A stretch of 64,000 nucleotides of DNA from Owenia fusiformis. Taxonomy: Eukaryota; Annelida; Polychaeta; Sabellida; Oweniidae. A model generated the notes under the pieces. That model was not told the DNA's origin. It did not search any database and saw only the letters and a program-made list of their open reading frames with translations. Where the stretch lies: contig CAIIXF020000011.1 in the NCBI GenBank assembly GCA_903813345.2, positions 8,466,842 through 8,530,841 of the forward strand, written 5' to 3'. Shown in pieces: positions 21,086-33,882 of the stretch (the stretch's first letter is position 1; every line of letters begins with the position of its first letter). Position numbers and translations under genes: made by a program.

Positions 21086-22130
21086 GGGTGGGATTCTGTT
21101 CACCATGTGGCTTATTCATATTTTTTATGAAATTTACATTTTGCACGAATTTTTTTATTATATATTTATTTCTTCATTATACATACATTTGTTTTATTCT
21201 ACATTGATTCATTTTGGTGATACCTTTGCTATTAGATCTTTAACGAAAGGAGGGGGTGACTGGTGATAATATATGGCTTTTTTGGCTACATTGAACTTTT
21301 GACGTGCTCCTTTATAATTACAATGATTGACAGGTCTCATACTCTGTAGCAGTGCTCTCATTTCTTAGACTCTCCAATGCAAGTGGGAATGAATACTCAG
21401 TTCAGATTTTTCATGCTTTGAGAAAGAAGATGTGATATCCCAGAATACCCTTCTACCAATCAAAATGATGTATACACGATATCTGTGCATCAATAACTCT
21501 GGGGTTACTTCCAATTTTGCTTACACAAGTTAATAATGAAAATCGATTTATACATGTACATGGCCTTATGTGCTCTCATAGAAATCAAACTTTGTAAAGG
21601 GATTTTAAATTTTATACAGACTTTGGGCCAAATTATGTTCTCATTAAAACTGAGCCATGCTTATGTAACCCATGTTTTTAATAACATCACCCTTTACTTA
21701 ATTCGGCATTAGCCTTAAATGCTTTAGAGGCCAGTCAACTTAATTTTACAGTCAAATAGCCCACAGTGAATTCAAGGCAATCAAGCCAATTATCTTTTCT
21801 TTGCTACAGCTACATATATGTAGTGGCACTCTTGATAGGGCAGGCGAAGATATTATATGGTTGTTTTTACTGGCTGCATAAAGGTACATTTTAGAATTAT
21901 TTAGAAGATTCACATTTATTTGGTTTTACATATGTCACACTTAGATAAGAATACCCTTTGTAAACTTAATGAAATTGCCTCAAATCATCCAATGGCTGAG
22001 GCTGAATCTAAAAGTAGAAAAGTTTTTCAGGCCAGGGTTTGTAATCATTTGCGTGATAAGCTTTTCCTTTATTTAATAAATTTCAGTTGGAACAGTTCAC
22101 GGCAAACAGAAAAAAACATATTGATTATCA
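21086..22130. other. Stretch with no recognised gene or repeat
   Basis: AT-rich, apparently single-copy within the window, with only short chance frames. Confidence 0.45.
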
Positions 22131-22593
22131 ACAGGCCTGTCAACTGTCCCGCAATTTGCGTATTTGTCATGCATTTGCTGAAGAATTTGAAGTCACGCCA
22201 GTTATTTTTGCGTGACAAAAAATGTCACGCAAATACGCATTTTACCTGGTAATTGTCAAGCAAAAATATTTCTGTAGAAAAATGTATAAAAAAGATCGTC
22301 TACACAGCAAAAATATGAACGCCGTAAAAAAGTATGCATTGCGTTCGGACTTTTCACGAGAATTACGTATATGTCACGCATTCCGTATGGCAATCGCGTG
22401 CAAAGATTGAACAGAATGCGTTCGCTTTTTTCACCGTTCGCTTTTTTACCGTATCGGCATTTCACAAAAAACGATTTTTAAAAACATCAACAAAATGCGT
22501 GATTTGCTTGATATTTGATCATATACGCTAAATCGATGCGTGATTTCTATTTTTCCAGCAAATGCGTGACAATCACGCCTAATGACAGGGCAG
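22131..22593. mobile_element. GCGTGAC family, compact copy
   Basis: Starts at GCCTGTCAACTGTCCCGC and ends ..ACGCCTAATGACAGGGCAG. The right part (22440-22593) matches the right arm at 16890-17057, and the left part matches 1800-1882 inverted. CGTTCGCTTTTTTCACCGTT near the middle links it to the other members. It has no long frame; it is probably a non-autonomous element of about 460 bp with subterminal ATGCGTG repeats. Confidence 0.6.
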
Positions 22594-23955
22594 CTCATGT
22601 ATCCATTAATTATCATTTGTAAAGCCCCCGATATAAAAGCCTCAATCATATATCTATCATGATTATTATACTGTTATAGACAAAATATACTAGTGATAAT
22701 CCATGCCACTTGGTGAAGATCACAAAACTTACTTGTATGAGGAATAATCAGGAAGTCATTGTGCTAATACATATTAATTGATAAGTCGTATAATTGGCAT
22801 ATTTTCTTGAATTTTAACATTTAATGTCCCAAACTCCCACAAACTGCAGAAAAGTATACACCATAAATCATATTTACCAAAATGAATTCCTCCAAGGCTT
22901 CACACCAGTGCATGCATTTGTCACGAGTTTGAGCTGAAATTTCGCCAAAATGAAATAGACTAAGGGTAGTCTCTGCCAGGTTTGTTTATTGTGGTAAGCT
23001 TTTAAGTGCTCAGAAGCAAATAATTCATGTGCGCAAAATAATCAAATAATCCGATTGGTTTAAACTATGCTGCACATGCGCACAATGTGTGCCATGTTTT
23101 TTCCTAGTGATTTCATTTCGTTTCATGGAGTTTGAGTTTCAGTGTAACTTCTGCAAAAAGGCGGACCACTGACAGAATTAACTGGTAAAATCACTTCGAA
23201 ATTTGAAGAGAACTTTTTATCTATAATAGCAAAATTTTTGTGCATTCTATCCATCAGATAAGAGTCTCGGGGGTATGTAGGCAAATTCATTTTGGTAGGT
23301 GTGCTCTGTTTAGTTTGAAAACGCACCCTTTATTATTGGCTCGTGCTGAGGCAAGAGCCATATCTCACTTGGGTTTAGTAGTAAGTGATAATGACAATGG
23401 ACTGAGGTTTAAACGTTAGTTTACTAGTAGAAAACCTGATGGGTTAATATTTATTGATGAAAATGAGTTATTTCCTCGAGCAAAAGTTTAACCTTAAGGT
23501 GTTAGTTTATAATAAAATTGGATTAGAGAGGGTTTCAAATGACATATATGCACATTTTACAACAACACCATGAAAACTGTGCACTGATTTTTGGCAACAT
23601 GATTTCCTAAATACAACAGAAATAGGACTTCTTGATTTAGAATTGTGAACAATTTACAGCATTAAAAAACCCCCGAACATTTAACTATTTTATAAATATC
23701 TTAGGAGAACGAGAATCAAATTGACCCATCTTCACTTTTTGATATGTTTGGATGTTTTCTTAGAGGTCCAGGTACTCAGACCTTCACAATTTAAAGATCT
23801 TAATCAGTTCAAAATGTTCGGATTTTTTCTACTTTTGCCGTTCGGTAAATTACAGCCGCGTTAAAGTAAGCATCCCTATTTATCAATTCAATTCATAACA
23901 ACACTGCAAACATCTCCTTCACATGAGCCTTCATTTTTTAAAAATGATCTCTTGT
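22594..23955. other. Stretch with no recognised gene
   Basis: AT-rich sequence with no repeats shared with the rest of the window that I could see, and no convincing coding frame. Confidence 0.45.
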
Positions 23956-23957
23956 TA

Positions 23958-24369
23958 CTGTACTCCTGGTAAATTTCGACGCTATAAAATTTCGCGATTT
24001 TTCAATATTGCAATTTCGCGGCTGTTTAATTTCATGGATTTGAGTTGATGACATTTCGCGGATTGCACAAGTTGAATTTTTTCCTCCAGCTCTGTAAACT
24101 CCATATTGATAATATGGTAATATTAATATACTTACATGCCTTTTTACATATGCATGAGCTTAGCAAGTACATAAATTGTTGATATAAAATTGAACAATAC
24201 ACCATGTTAACATACGAAACGTTTTACACCGAACGAAACATATCAAAAGTCCCGGGTCAAATCCCCGGAGATTTAACAGCCAAAATTCGCGATGATAATT
24301 GTTCGCGATGTTATTACATTCGCGAACAAAGCAAAATTAAATCGCACACGAACAATACCTGGAGTACAG
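23958..24369. mobile_element. TA-flanked MITE with CTGTACTCC ends
   Basis: 412 bp. Termini CTGTACTCCTGGTA and TACCTGGAGTACAG are inverted copies with one mismatch, each abutting TA (23956-23957 and 24370-24371). The interior is rich in TTCGCG/CGCGAA. No transposase frame; a Tc1/mariner-type MITE is the likely class. Confidence 0.75.
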
Positions 24370-24371
24370 TA

Positions 24372-25585
24372 TATATCAGCACTGTAGAAGTAGTTCCGGC
24401 AAATTAAATGGTTGACATGAAATATTTATAAGAAACTATGGTTTGAACTATATCATACTCTAACTATGCAAGAATTGCACATTTTCACGCTCCTTCGATG
24501 TTCCTTGGTAAGGCAAGATGATTTGTGGAAATTTTGGATTCTTGCAAATGTGTGATTGTTTCAAGGCTACTCCTTGAAACTTTCAAAAATTAGCCTCATT
24601 TCACAGTCTTCATGCTAGCTTTGGGGACCCATGCACCTCCAAGTTATAGTTATGAAAAATCCGTTCAAATGTGAAGTCTTCTATGATATATCTCTTTAGT
24701 CAGAAAATGCATTCACATATAAGGAAAACCGATAAAAAAATTTGTGACTTTACCCCAAAATATGGCTGCCATTTTTTGTACTTTTGATTAACTTTACTGT
24801 AACCTTAACCCTTTCCCGACGTTAATATAAGAGAAAAATGTTGGCCTGGTGACAGATAAGTAAGAGCGGTTTTTAGGTAAAAACTGGAAATGACATAAAC
24901 CATATATTTAACCTATACTAAATTTTAACTGAAATACAATTTTTAATAAAAATGATCATATGTCAACAGGTCAACAACTTGTTAAAAGGACGGGTGTCAA
25001 TAAAGGCCCTTTTTAGCCCCCAAAGATATCTGATAATAATGCATATCATATCGAAGAAAAATCATTTGTGCTTTATAAAATTACAATTTCAGCGAATTTT
25101 GAGCTTTGATGTTCACACAACAGTCATTTAAAGATCATATACCATTTTTGGTGTTTTCACTAAAAATTCTTTATTTATTGTTGTCTAAGTAAATAATATA
25201 TAAATATAAACCAATTTAAATATATTAAAATGTAAAATATGAAATACTGAAGAAAAGATACAAATAAAATTATTTTCATGGAAAAACACATAGGGCAATA
25301 TTGGCAAAATGCAAATGATATTTTGGTAGGTTCCGGGCTAGCAATGGGTACATTTCAACTGTGACTGTACAGGATACTATTGACTTTTATCACAATTCAC
25401 ATCACAGGGCAACATTTAAGCAACTCAAATACAAGGAAAATCAACGATTTCCTCTCATTTCTAAAACGAGGAATAAAAGCATGAATTCAAGGAAAATAAA
25501 TTATGGCCTGTGCCAAATTATAACATATGAGAAAGTTGTGGCACAGTAAAGGATATGTATAGGGTATCATATGATTTTAAATGAT
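24372..25585. other. Stretch with no recognised gene
   Basis: AT-rich, with no long frame and no clear element ends. Confidence 0.45.
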
Positions 25586-25971
25586 TTTATCTTTATCTCC
25601 GAGTTGATATCAATATCTTGCTAAGTTAGCATAGCGAATTAGCGCAGATATTGATATCAATGAGTGGATTAACACGATATCACGAACATTTATAGGATGT
25701 TCTATTTATCCCATAGTTCACCTATAAAACTAAACAAAACATATCAAAACAACATCCATTCATTTATTCATCCCCGTGATGTCATGAAATCACTATGCAA
25801 CAAAACACATCATATTGGTGGTAGTTTTCAAATCCCTGGCAATAGGTGATATTTGTGAAATATTCTCCGTATTCCACAGATAACACTTTTTCCACGCATT
25901 TGCAAAATATCATAAATATGTTTCCATGTTACCTAACAGAGCAGAACAGAGCCCAACTATGGGATAAAGAA
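25586..25971. repeat. Foldback-type repeat with GGGATAAA ends
   Basis: Contains a palindromic core (GATATCAATATCTTGC..GCAGATATTGATATCAAT, about 25603-25660) followed by TTTATAGGATGTTC..TTTATCCCATAG. An inverted AACTATGGGATAAAGAATAT lies at 25957-25976. The same core and flank occur at 49092-49270, so both belong to one short palindromic family. Confidence 0.5.
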
Positions 25972-27358
25972 TATCAAATAGGTAAATAATTGAATTCCAA
26001 AAATCAAAAAATATTAAATGTGAGGTTTTAAAGAAAGAATATTGAATATGAGATTCAAAAAGTAGCAACTCATGTCTCACATTACCCAAACTCCAGATCC
26101 TCGGTGTCATATATATACTGTATATCAATGTTATTTACAGGGAGGATTAAATATGGAGTGTATAGCAATGGTCAATCTGATATTTCCAGAGGGAATATCT
26201 TTTTCCTCTAGAAGCGAAACCCAAACTCAGTCATGACATGGAAGCTAACTTCCGCAATTAATAGAAACTTGTTTTTTATTTTATTTTTGTGTTCTATATT
26301 TGAGATGAAATAATATGAGATTCATTTCTATAAGAGGATGGAATGAATGTGAACTTGTATATTGAACTATACTCCTTTTCTGAATAAATAGAACAACATT
26401 TTATCCAAGCCAATTAAGAAAACCAAGGCCAATGAGTGTAATTTATGCTCAGTTAAACTAACACAATAACAACTTTTTGTCTGGACTCACTTATTATGTA
26501 AGAATGAATTGTATTACTGTTTACTGCATTAAATGTCAAGTATACTATCTGTATTTAATTTCAAATGCCTATCTCACTTATCGAAAGTATACAAGAAATG
26601 TTATTTTGAAACGAATTCAGCACAACCAAAACCATGTCCACATATATGACAAATCCAAGATGGCTGCCACAATTTTAGATCCATGCAGATGTGAAGAAGT
26701 TAGAAATACACATGAATCACAAGTCCCACCCCCAATAAAAAGGGAAGTTTAAGGTTCTCACACATATCAACTCTATTCCTATATACTTTATATTTGTGGT
26801 AAGGCTTGTGATCTAGGTGAACTTAGCATGTATATGTACTTCCTATTCTCTGAAGCTAAAAACAGAAATAGTGACTTCAATTGAGAAAAATGTATCTTAT
26901 GGGCTCCATATACATTTTGAGTGGCTGTCCGGCTTAAGTTAGATACTACTGATAATCTGAGATTGAGAATTATGTCAAGTTTAGTCCTCAGCCTCTCATA
27001 ACCGATAACTTGGAGGTAATTGTGTTGTTACTGCAAAAACTTATATTTCTTCATCACAAATCTACCATATTTTGCTTCTGTCAAAACCCCTCATTTCATG
27101 TTAATTTTCAGACTTTTGCTTGTGACATCATTAAATATATATATTCAACTTGTTATTCAGGATATTTTAAGAACTTTTCATGAGGTTTTTTATTTTCACA
27201 CTTTGAAAAAATGACTAAGTCCGAGAATGGCCTCTTAATGGCATGTCCCCTTTGGTGTAAAAATACCGAATAGAACTGGAGATATTGCCATTTCATTGAT
27301 GTATGTAAATAGAAATAGTGGTGCCAAAAGGAGCATAGTGTCCTGAAAGGTATTATAC
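25972..27358. other. Stretch with no recognised gene
   Basis: AT-rich and apparently single copy in the window. Short frames only; none resembles a known family. Confidence 0.45.
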
Positions 27359-27363
27359 AATAG

Positions 27364-28754
27364 CACGAGGGGAAAGTGTACCTGTGTATATACAACCTAC
27401 CGCCGAGCAAGACACGCATATACTGCCTATCAAATGTTTGGTTAACTACATCTTATAGGAAAATGGACAAGGGTAATATTGGACCTCTATCAATTCCATT
27501 GGATGGTTAGAATCGTTACTAAGGTGTTCTAGCAGGCGGAATTGGCCTAGAATTATAGTTGCAATATATTTGTTATGTCCAAATTAAGAGATAAGATAAA
27601 CGTATAATGGTTTTCGATTTGTTTTTCTCATTCATACTTGCTTTAATTGATAATGAGCCATACATAAGACATACTTGGGCTGGTAAATGTATGTCATATG
27701 TATAATATATTAAGTGTCAAAATATTAGGTCAAAATAGCACTTTTGAACAGCAAAATCTTCAAATAAACTTTGTCCTAAAAGATCAGATGTTATCGGACA
27801 TCGGACCCGACGAGTAATATTATAAAGATCCGAAAATAAATGAAAGTAAATGATCTCAGAATCCGAACATTACTTGAGTAAAATTTGTTGAGATCCGATT
27901 ATATGGTCGAGTCTATGACATGCTGCTGATGAAATAGTGTTAGTGTTACTTTTGGGAGTTTTCGAACCTTGATTTATTTGCCTTTATTAGAAGGGTTACT
28001 CGTTATTAATACTATTGTAACATTTTGACCCAGACTGACACAACAGAAATGAGGCTATCAACAGGACAGGAGGACAGGAAAAGTGCGGAATTGCGTTTAA
28101 ATCAATTATGAATATGATCTTTCTTCATTTTAGGAGCCGTTGTACTGATATTTTATCCAAACTTGTGTGCGAATGAATTGCATTTAAATCAATTATTATC
28201 CATATTTATGGATAAAAATGAATATGTGTCATGTTCCTAATCTCTACTGGTCAATCTTTTTTTTCATTTTAGTAGCCTTTCTGCTGATATCTTAATTTAT
28301 TCAATATTGAGATTGAATGAGCTTAACAGGTAAACTTTGCACATTTTAGACCAATCAAAATATATAACTATTTTTCATATGTTTACTGTCTTGGTAGATA
28401 CAAAATATAATGAAACAAAATAATGTAATATATTTGCAACTATTGTATCTTTGATTCAAATGGAGTAAATACAGCCATGGTTCTTACTTATTTAAGATGT
28501 AAAACATCATTCTAATATTTAGAAGTTGAATTTAGCGATTTGATAGTAAATATTGAATAAAGTACTCATTATTCTCTAAACATGAGTGCCTGGAACAACA
28601 ATTACATCGGTTACAAACAAGTCTGTGTTTTATCTATTTCTCATATTGAGAAATTCAATATAAAACAGGAATTTATTAACTTATCCCCTACATTTTCAGA
28701 CATCTTCGGGTCTTTGTTTGGCGGTAGGTTGTATGGGTACACTTTCCCCTCGTG
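27364..28754. mobile_element. TIR element of 1.39 kb with AATAG duplication
   Basis: Inverted ends CACGAGGGGAAAGTGTACC..CAACCTACCGCC (27364-27404) and their reverse complement (28720-28754), the left one carrying a few extra bases in the middle. A 5-bp direct repeat AATAG flanks both sides (27359-27363 and 28755-28759). No transposase frame inside, so it is non-autonomous. The class is not assigned. Confidence 0.7.
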
Positions 28755-28844
28755 AATAGGGCTCCATATTGAGCCTATAGTTACGAAAGTGATAAAGGAC
28801 AACTGAATTAGTAATTTAAACCTAAGGGAATCAATTTTATAATC

Positions 28845-28945
28845 TCATCGAACGAAGATCAGATAATAGGGATATTCTGTCCATCCGTACGTACGTCTGT
28901 CCATCCGTCCGGGCAATAACTCCTATACCGTTCGCCAGATTTTGT
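28845..28945 (+). repeat. Fragment of the ATCCC-CGAACGAAG repeat family
   Basis: Matches 12096-12210 and 33883-33990: a TCATCGAACGAAG start, a GTCCATCCGTCCGGGCAATA block and then CGATTTTGTT-like sequence. It is cut off by TATACTCCTCAAAAAAAGTT at 28951, which looks like the end of another element inserted at a TA. Confidence 0.6.
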
Positions 28946-29052
28946 TAATATACTCCTCAAAAAAAGTTAAGGACCAGTGGTTTTCCTCATAGGTTTACAT
29001 GTTAACCCCCATATTTGTTTGAATGACTAGTTTCTAGGCTTGGAACAAAAGA

Positions 29053-29215
29053 AAACCCGATTCAGTAAATAAATCAGTATCTTGATTCTATTCTCTATGA
29101 AGTCTGCAAAATTCAATGTTATATCTCCATTACAATGGGTCAAAACTTGATGTCAAAATTGATGAATTTCATGAAATTTAACAAAAATGGCAGATCGCAT
29201 GTTAAACAAATGAGG
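29053..29215 (+). repeat. Outer inverted arm, left copy
   Basis: Inverted match to about 33734-33870. Shared phrases are GTATCTTGATTCTATT, TGAAGTCTGCAAAATTCAAT, GTTATATCTCCATTACAAT (or variant) and TTGATGTCAAAATTGATGAA. The pair brackets the 4.13-kb element at 29399-33527, so that element landed inside an older inverted-repeat element. Confidence 0.6.
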
Positions 29216-30519
29216 AATGGTGGCTTAGGGGCAACTCAAATTTTGGAATATCTATTCAGTAAAACAAGTGTTAAAAATACTTTCTGTGTAGAAAACTGAA
29301 TGGTTTTACATTCTACATGCTAAATGTCTAGCTTATATTGTTAAAATTAGCGATACAGAGCTTTAGAAGTGATTTTGACAACCTCACTGACCACCTGTCA
29401 CGGGTAGTATCTAAAGCCCCGCTATGATTTAAAAATTGCGAGCAAGTTCCCGCTGAAATCGCGAGGAATAAAAATAAGTCATGGGTTCTTTTTTATGTTC
29501 TTGAATTGTATGATTTACAAAACGTTTTCTTTTAATTTTTCCCAATGATTACATGGTATTGAGACTAAAAAAGCAACTGCTGGAAAAAATGTATCACGAG
29601 CGGTCGTTCTGTGGTTCGTTCATTTTGAATCTTTATCTATATATTTCTATACGTTATTGGTGAAGAACGATGTTGTCCTGTGGTTGAAATAACGATAGTG
29701 ATATGAATTAAAGATGTACCGAGTTTCACTTCCTAAAGCTTTACAGAACATTTTATATTTAAATTTTATCATATCCCTCAAGACCCCGCTTCTAGCAGGA
29801 GCAATAAAGCAAAGATCCCGCTGAAATCAGGAGGAGGCCCCGCTGAAAACATGAGGAGATCCCGCTGAAAACAGGAGCAAGTGTCTCTCAAAAATGGAGT
29901 GAATCTCGATTATACCCTGAAAATCTCCCACTTTCGTACCCACCTTGATCCACTATTGTACCCAGTTTGATGAATACATTACTTGTCAAAACAATTCTCA
30001 ATAACAGCAAACACAACTGTTAAATATAGTTCATATTATGATACGTTGTTATGGAAAACTGCAGTATCATATTTCCATGCCATTTTACGGAATAAGAAAG
30101 ATCATCTGAGAAATGTGATGAGTATTAGATCGGACGAAATGTTAAACATTTAACCTCATTTTCATAATTTAAAGTAATATAAGTTATGGAATGATTTGAA
30201 GTGCAATATAGGATATATTGTGCTTAAAAAATTCTGTATTGGCACGAGATGAAATCAAGTGGAAATACAGCATATCGAGAGCACAATATATTCTATGTTG
30301 CGCTTCAAATCGTTGTATAACGTTTTTTATCGTGTGATCTTACTACATAGTCCATAGGAAATATTCTGTATTCTCTATATTGCAACTGTCCCCTCTGTTC
30401 CATCTTTGAGTGCAAGTCGATATTCAGTAAGATACACGAATAAGCGTGCGTTTAGGTCAACCTAAAATGATTTAGTCAGAATAATGTTTATGAATATTAT
30501 TCCTATATCAATCTCCTGT

Positions 30520-32409
30520 TGCTTACTTGCTTGCTCGCTTCATCCCTTCCTTGCTTATTAGCTTCCTTCCTTCCTTGCTTCCTGGCTTCCTTCCTCGCTT
30601 CCTCACATCCTTCCTTCCTCGCTTCCTCACATCCTTCCTTCCTCGCTTCCTCACATCCTTCCTTCCTCACTTCCTTCCATCCTTGCTTCCTTCCTCGCTT
30701 CCTTCCATCCTTGCTTCCTTCCTTCCTCTCTTCCTTCCTTCTTTGCTTCCTTGCTTCATTCCTTCCTTGCTTCCTCACTTAATTCCTTTGCTTCCTCCCT
30801 TCCTAGCTTCCTTCTTTCCTCACTTCCCTCCTTTCTTTCTTGCTTCCTTCCTTGCTTCCCTCCCCGCTTCCTTCCTCCCTTCCTTGCTTCCTCGCATTCT
30901 TGCATCCTTCCTTCTTTGCTTCCTTCCTTCTATCCTTGCTTCCTTCCTTCCTTTCTTGCATCCTCCCTTCCTTGCTTCCTCACTTCCTTCCTTCTTCGCT
31001 TCCTTGCATCACTCCTTTCCTTGCTTCCTCCCTTTCTTGCTTCTTTCCCTCCTTGCTTCTTCGCTTCCTTCCTTCCTGGCTTCCTTCCTTCCTTGCTTCC
31101 TTGCTCGCTTCTTTCCTTCCTCGCTTCCTTCCTTGCTTCCTTCCTTCCTTGCTTCTTTCCTTCCTCGCTTCATACCTTCCTTTCTTCCTCGCCTCTTCTT
31201 TTCTTGCTTCCTTCCTTCTTTGCTTCCTTCCTTCCTCGCATCTTTCCTTCCTCGCTTGCTTCCCACCTTGCTTCCCCGCTTCCTTCATTCCTCGCTTCAT
31301 TCCTTCCAGGCTTCCTCGCCTCTCTCTTTCATCGCTTCCTTCCTTCCCTCCTTGCTTCCTCGCTTCCTTCCCTCCTCGCCTCTTCTTTTCTTGCTTCCTT
31401 CCTTCCTTGCTTCCTCGCTTCCTTCCGTCCTTGCTTCCTCGCTTCCTTCCGTCCTTGCTTCCTCGCTTCCTTCCGTCCTTGCTTCCTCGCTTCCTTCCGT
31501 CCTTGCTTCCTCGCTTCCTTCCGTCCTTGCATCTTTCCTTCCTCGCTTCCTTTCTACCTTGCTTCCTCGCTTCCTTCCTTCCTTGCTTCCTTCCTCGCTT
31601 CCCTCTTTCCTTCCATGCTTTTTCCTTCCTCGCTCCCTTCTTTCCTCTTTCTTTGTTTCCTCGCTGTCTTCATAAATTTCTTCCTCACTTCCTTTCCTCC
31701 TTCCTTCCTTGCTTCATTCTTTCCTTCCATGCTTCCTTGCTTGCTTTCTTCCTTGCTTCCTTGCTTGCTTTCTTCCTTGCTTCCTCGCTTCCTTCTTTCC
31801 TTCCTTCTTTCCTTCCTTCCTCACTTCCTTCCTTCCTCACTTCCCTCCTTCATTCCTTGCTTCCTTCCTTCCTCGCTTCCTTTTCCTCCTTCCTTGCATC
31901 TTCGATTCCTTCGTTTTTTCCTCACGTCCTTCCTTTTTTGCTTCATTCCTTCCTTGCTTCCTCGCTTCCTCCCTTGCTTTCTTCTCTCCTCCTTCCTTGC
32001 TTCCTCGCTTTCTTTTTTCTTTGTTTCCTCGATTCCTTCCTTCCTCACTTGCATCCTCCCTTCCTTGCTTCCTCCCTTCCTCACTTCCTTCTTTCCTCCT
32101 TCCTTGCTTCCTCATTTCCTTCATTCTTTCCTCGCGTTGTTCTTTTGTCGCTTCATTCCTTCCTTGCTTCCTTCCCTCCTTGCTTCCTTGCTTTCTCGCC
32201 TTCTTCCTTCTTTCCTTACTCACTTCCTTCCTTGCTTTTTCCTTCCTTCCTTTCTTGCGTATTTGCTTGCTTCCTTCCTTCCTTGATTCATCGTTTCCTT
32301 CCTTCTTTGCTTCCTGGCTTCCTTTCTTCCTCGCTCCCTTCCTTGCTTCCTTCCTTGCTTCCTTCCTTGCTTCCTCAGTTCCTTCCTTCCTTGCTTCCTC
32401 GCCTCCTCA
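30520..32409 (+). repeat. Polypyrimidine tract of ~1.9 kb, (CTTC)-based
   Basis: Nearly uninterrupted C+T on the plus strand with periodic G, built from CTTCCTTCCTTGCTTCCTCG-type units. A cleaner 30-bp repeat with CTTCCGTCCTTGC occurs about five times at 31410-31530. All three plus frames and several minus frames stay open for long distances simply because the tract lacks stop codons. The predicted products (Leu/Pro/Ser/Phe on plus, Lys/Arg/Glu/Gly on minus) are low complexity and not genes. Confidence 0.95.
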
Positions 32410-32730
32410 CAGACGAACGCACGCAAGAATGGACGGTTGAACGAAAGCACGCACGGACGAACGGACGGCTAGACGGACGAACCCACGAACGAAAGGGCAG
32501 TCAGACGAAAGCAAGCACAAACGGACGGTCGGACGAACGCATGCGCACACAAACGGAAGGACAATCGCACGAACGGATGCACGCACGAATGAACGAATGG
32601 ACGGTCGGACGAACGCTGTCACGAACGCATGATTGGGCGATGCACGCACGAACGATCAATCGGTCGGATGAACGCACGCATGAACGAACGGTCGGTCGAA
32701 TGCACGCACGAATGAACGGTTGGACAAAGA
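32410..32730 (+). repeat. CGAACGG/CACGCACGAACG short tandem tract
   Basis: Directly follows the CTTCC tract and is built from shuffled GAACGGACGG, CGCACGCACGAA and GGTCGGACGAACG units. The composition switch at 32409-32415 is abrupt. Its GC content is far above the surroundings. Confidence 0.85.
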
Positions 32731-33733
32731 AACCAATGAAATATATGTGTCCTCAGAAGTATAATCCTTGGAATAGTTAATTATGTAGAATGTACATTTC
32801 ACTCTGAAAAGTACAAAGTCTATTTACATATAACAATTTGATCATGCCGCTGACAGATGGATTAGACTGCCTGAAGTTGAAGAAGAAATATTTGTGATGT
32901 TGCCATAGAATGATATGTTATGTGATTGTCATTAATACGTTATTTGCACATTCGTGTACGTTCATTTAAAGAAGCTCACTATATTCATGGAATAATGATG
33001 AAGCTTTCCTCGTGATTGAAGCGGGTAGTCGTGAAATTTGCTCGTGTTTTCAGCGGGGTCTCCTCATGTTTTCAGCGGGGCCTCCTCATTTTTTCAGCGG
33101 GGCCACTGGAACACCTTTAATAATGTATTTCGACCCCCATGGCAGGTGTCATTGTCCAGTAACTAGTGAATACAGACCATCTTGATCCGATATTTATTAT
33201 GGAGTATGTAAATCGTATTTATTGCCTTTATTTTAACGATAAAGGTAATATATAAACAGTAAATTATGCAAACGTGCATGTTGACGCCTCTTTCCTTCAT
33301 GCAAGTAAAAAATAATCATTTTTCATGTCATTTTTTGTCAAATACGATATATATCTCGTATATCTGTTTTCAACGTTTTGCTGGAGTATCAAAGAACGGT
33401 TATAAGTATTTTCATCCTTTTGGTTCATTTTCCAAAGTGATACAAATAAACAGGACTATGCTCGCGATTTCAGCGGGAACTTGCTCGCGACCTTTCAATC
33501 ATAGCGGGGCTTTAGATACTACCCGTGACCTGTGTTTCAATATGAGGATCATAAAAGGATGATTGAATTTGAAATCATTAACTTTTGTTAAACCTGGAAA
33601 ATTGAATCATATTTTTGTTCAGTGGACAATATAGCAAATTTAATTGTCTCTTAAAATTTTATTTCTGAAAGCAATCGGTTGGATGGATCGTTCCTCATAT
33701 GACTTATGGCACCCCAACCATTTCCTATTGGCT

Positions 33734-33870
33734 AACATGGGGTCTGCCATTTTTTCTAAATTTCATGAGATTCATCAATTTTGACATCAAATGTTGACTT
33801 ATTGTAATATAGAGATATAACATTGAATTTTGCAGACTTCATAGATAATAGAATCAAGATACAGGTTTAT
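33734..33870 (-). repeat. Outer inverted arm, right copy
   Basis: Reverse complement of 29053-29215 with scattered differences. It ends where the next ATCCC-family element begins, near 33883. Confidence 0.6.
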
Positions 33871-33882
33871 TTACTTTATTTT

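Larger units (their letters stand above)
29399..33527. mobile_element. 4.13-kb inverted-end element carrying a polypyrimidine tract
   Basis: Ends CACGGGTAGTATCTAAAGCC at 29399 and its reverse complement at 33527, flanked by the direct repeat ACCTGT (29393-29398 and 33528-33533). The matching outer arms are about 70 bp and continue into GCGAGCAAGTTCCCGCTGAA. Deeper in both arms are several copies of CCCCGCTGAAAACATGAGG (29790-29890 and 33040-33110), again inverted. The interior holds the long CTTCC tract and a CGAACGG tract and no transposase frame. Confidence 0.7.

Noticed and set aside
26477-26752. 91-codon plus-strand frame
   Set aside because: No family resemblance or gene context; treated as a chance frame.
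30527-32780. Very long open frames (382 to 646 codons) on the plus strand and Lys/Arg/Glu-rich frames on the minus strand
   Set aside because: They exist only because the CTTCC/GAAGG tract has no stop codons; all frames are open together and the products are low-complexity period translations.
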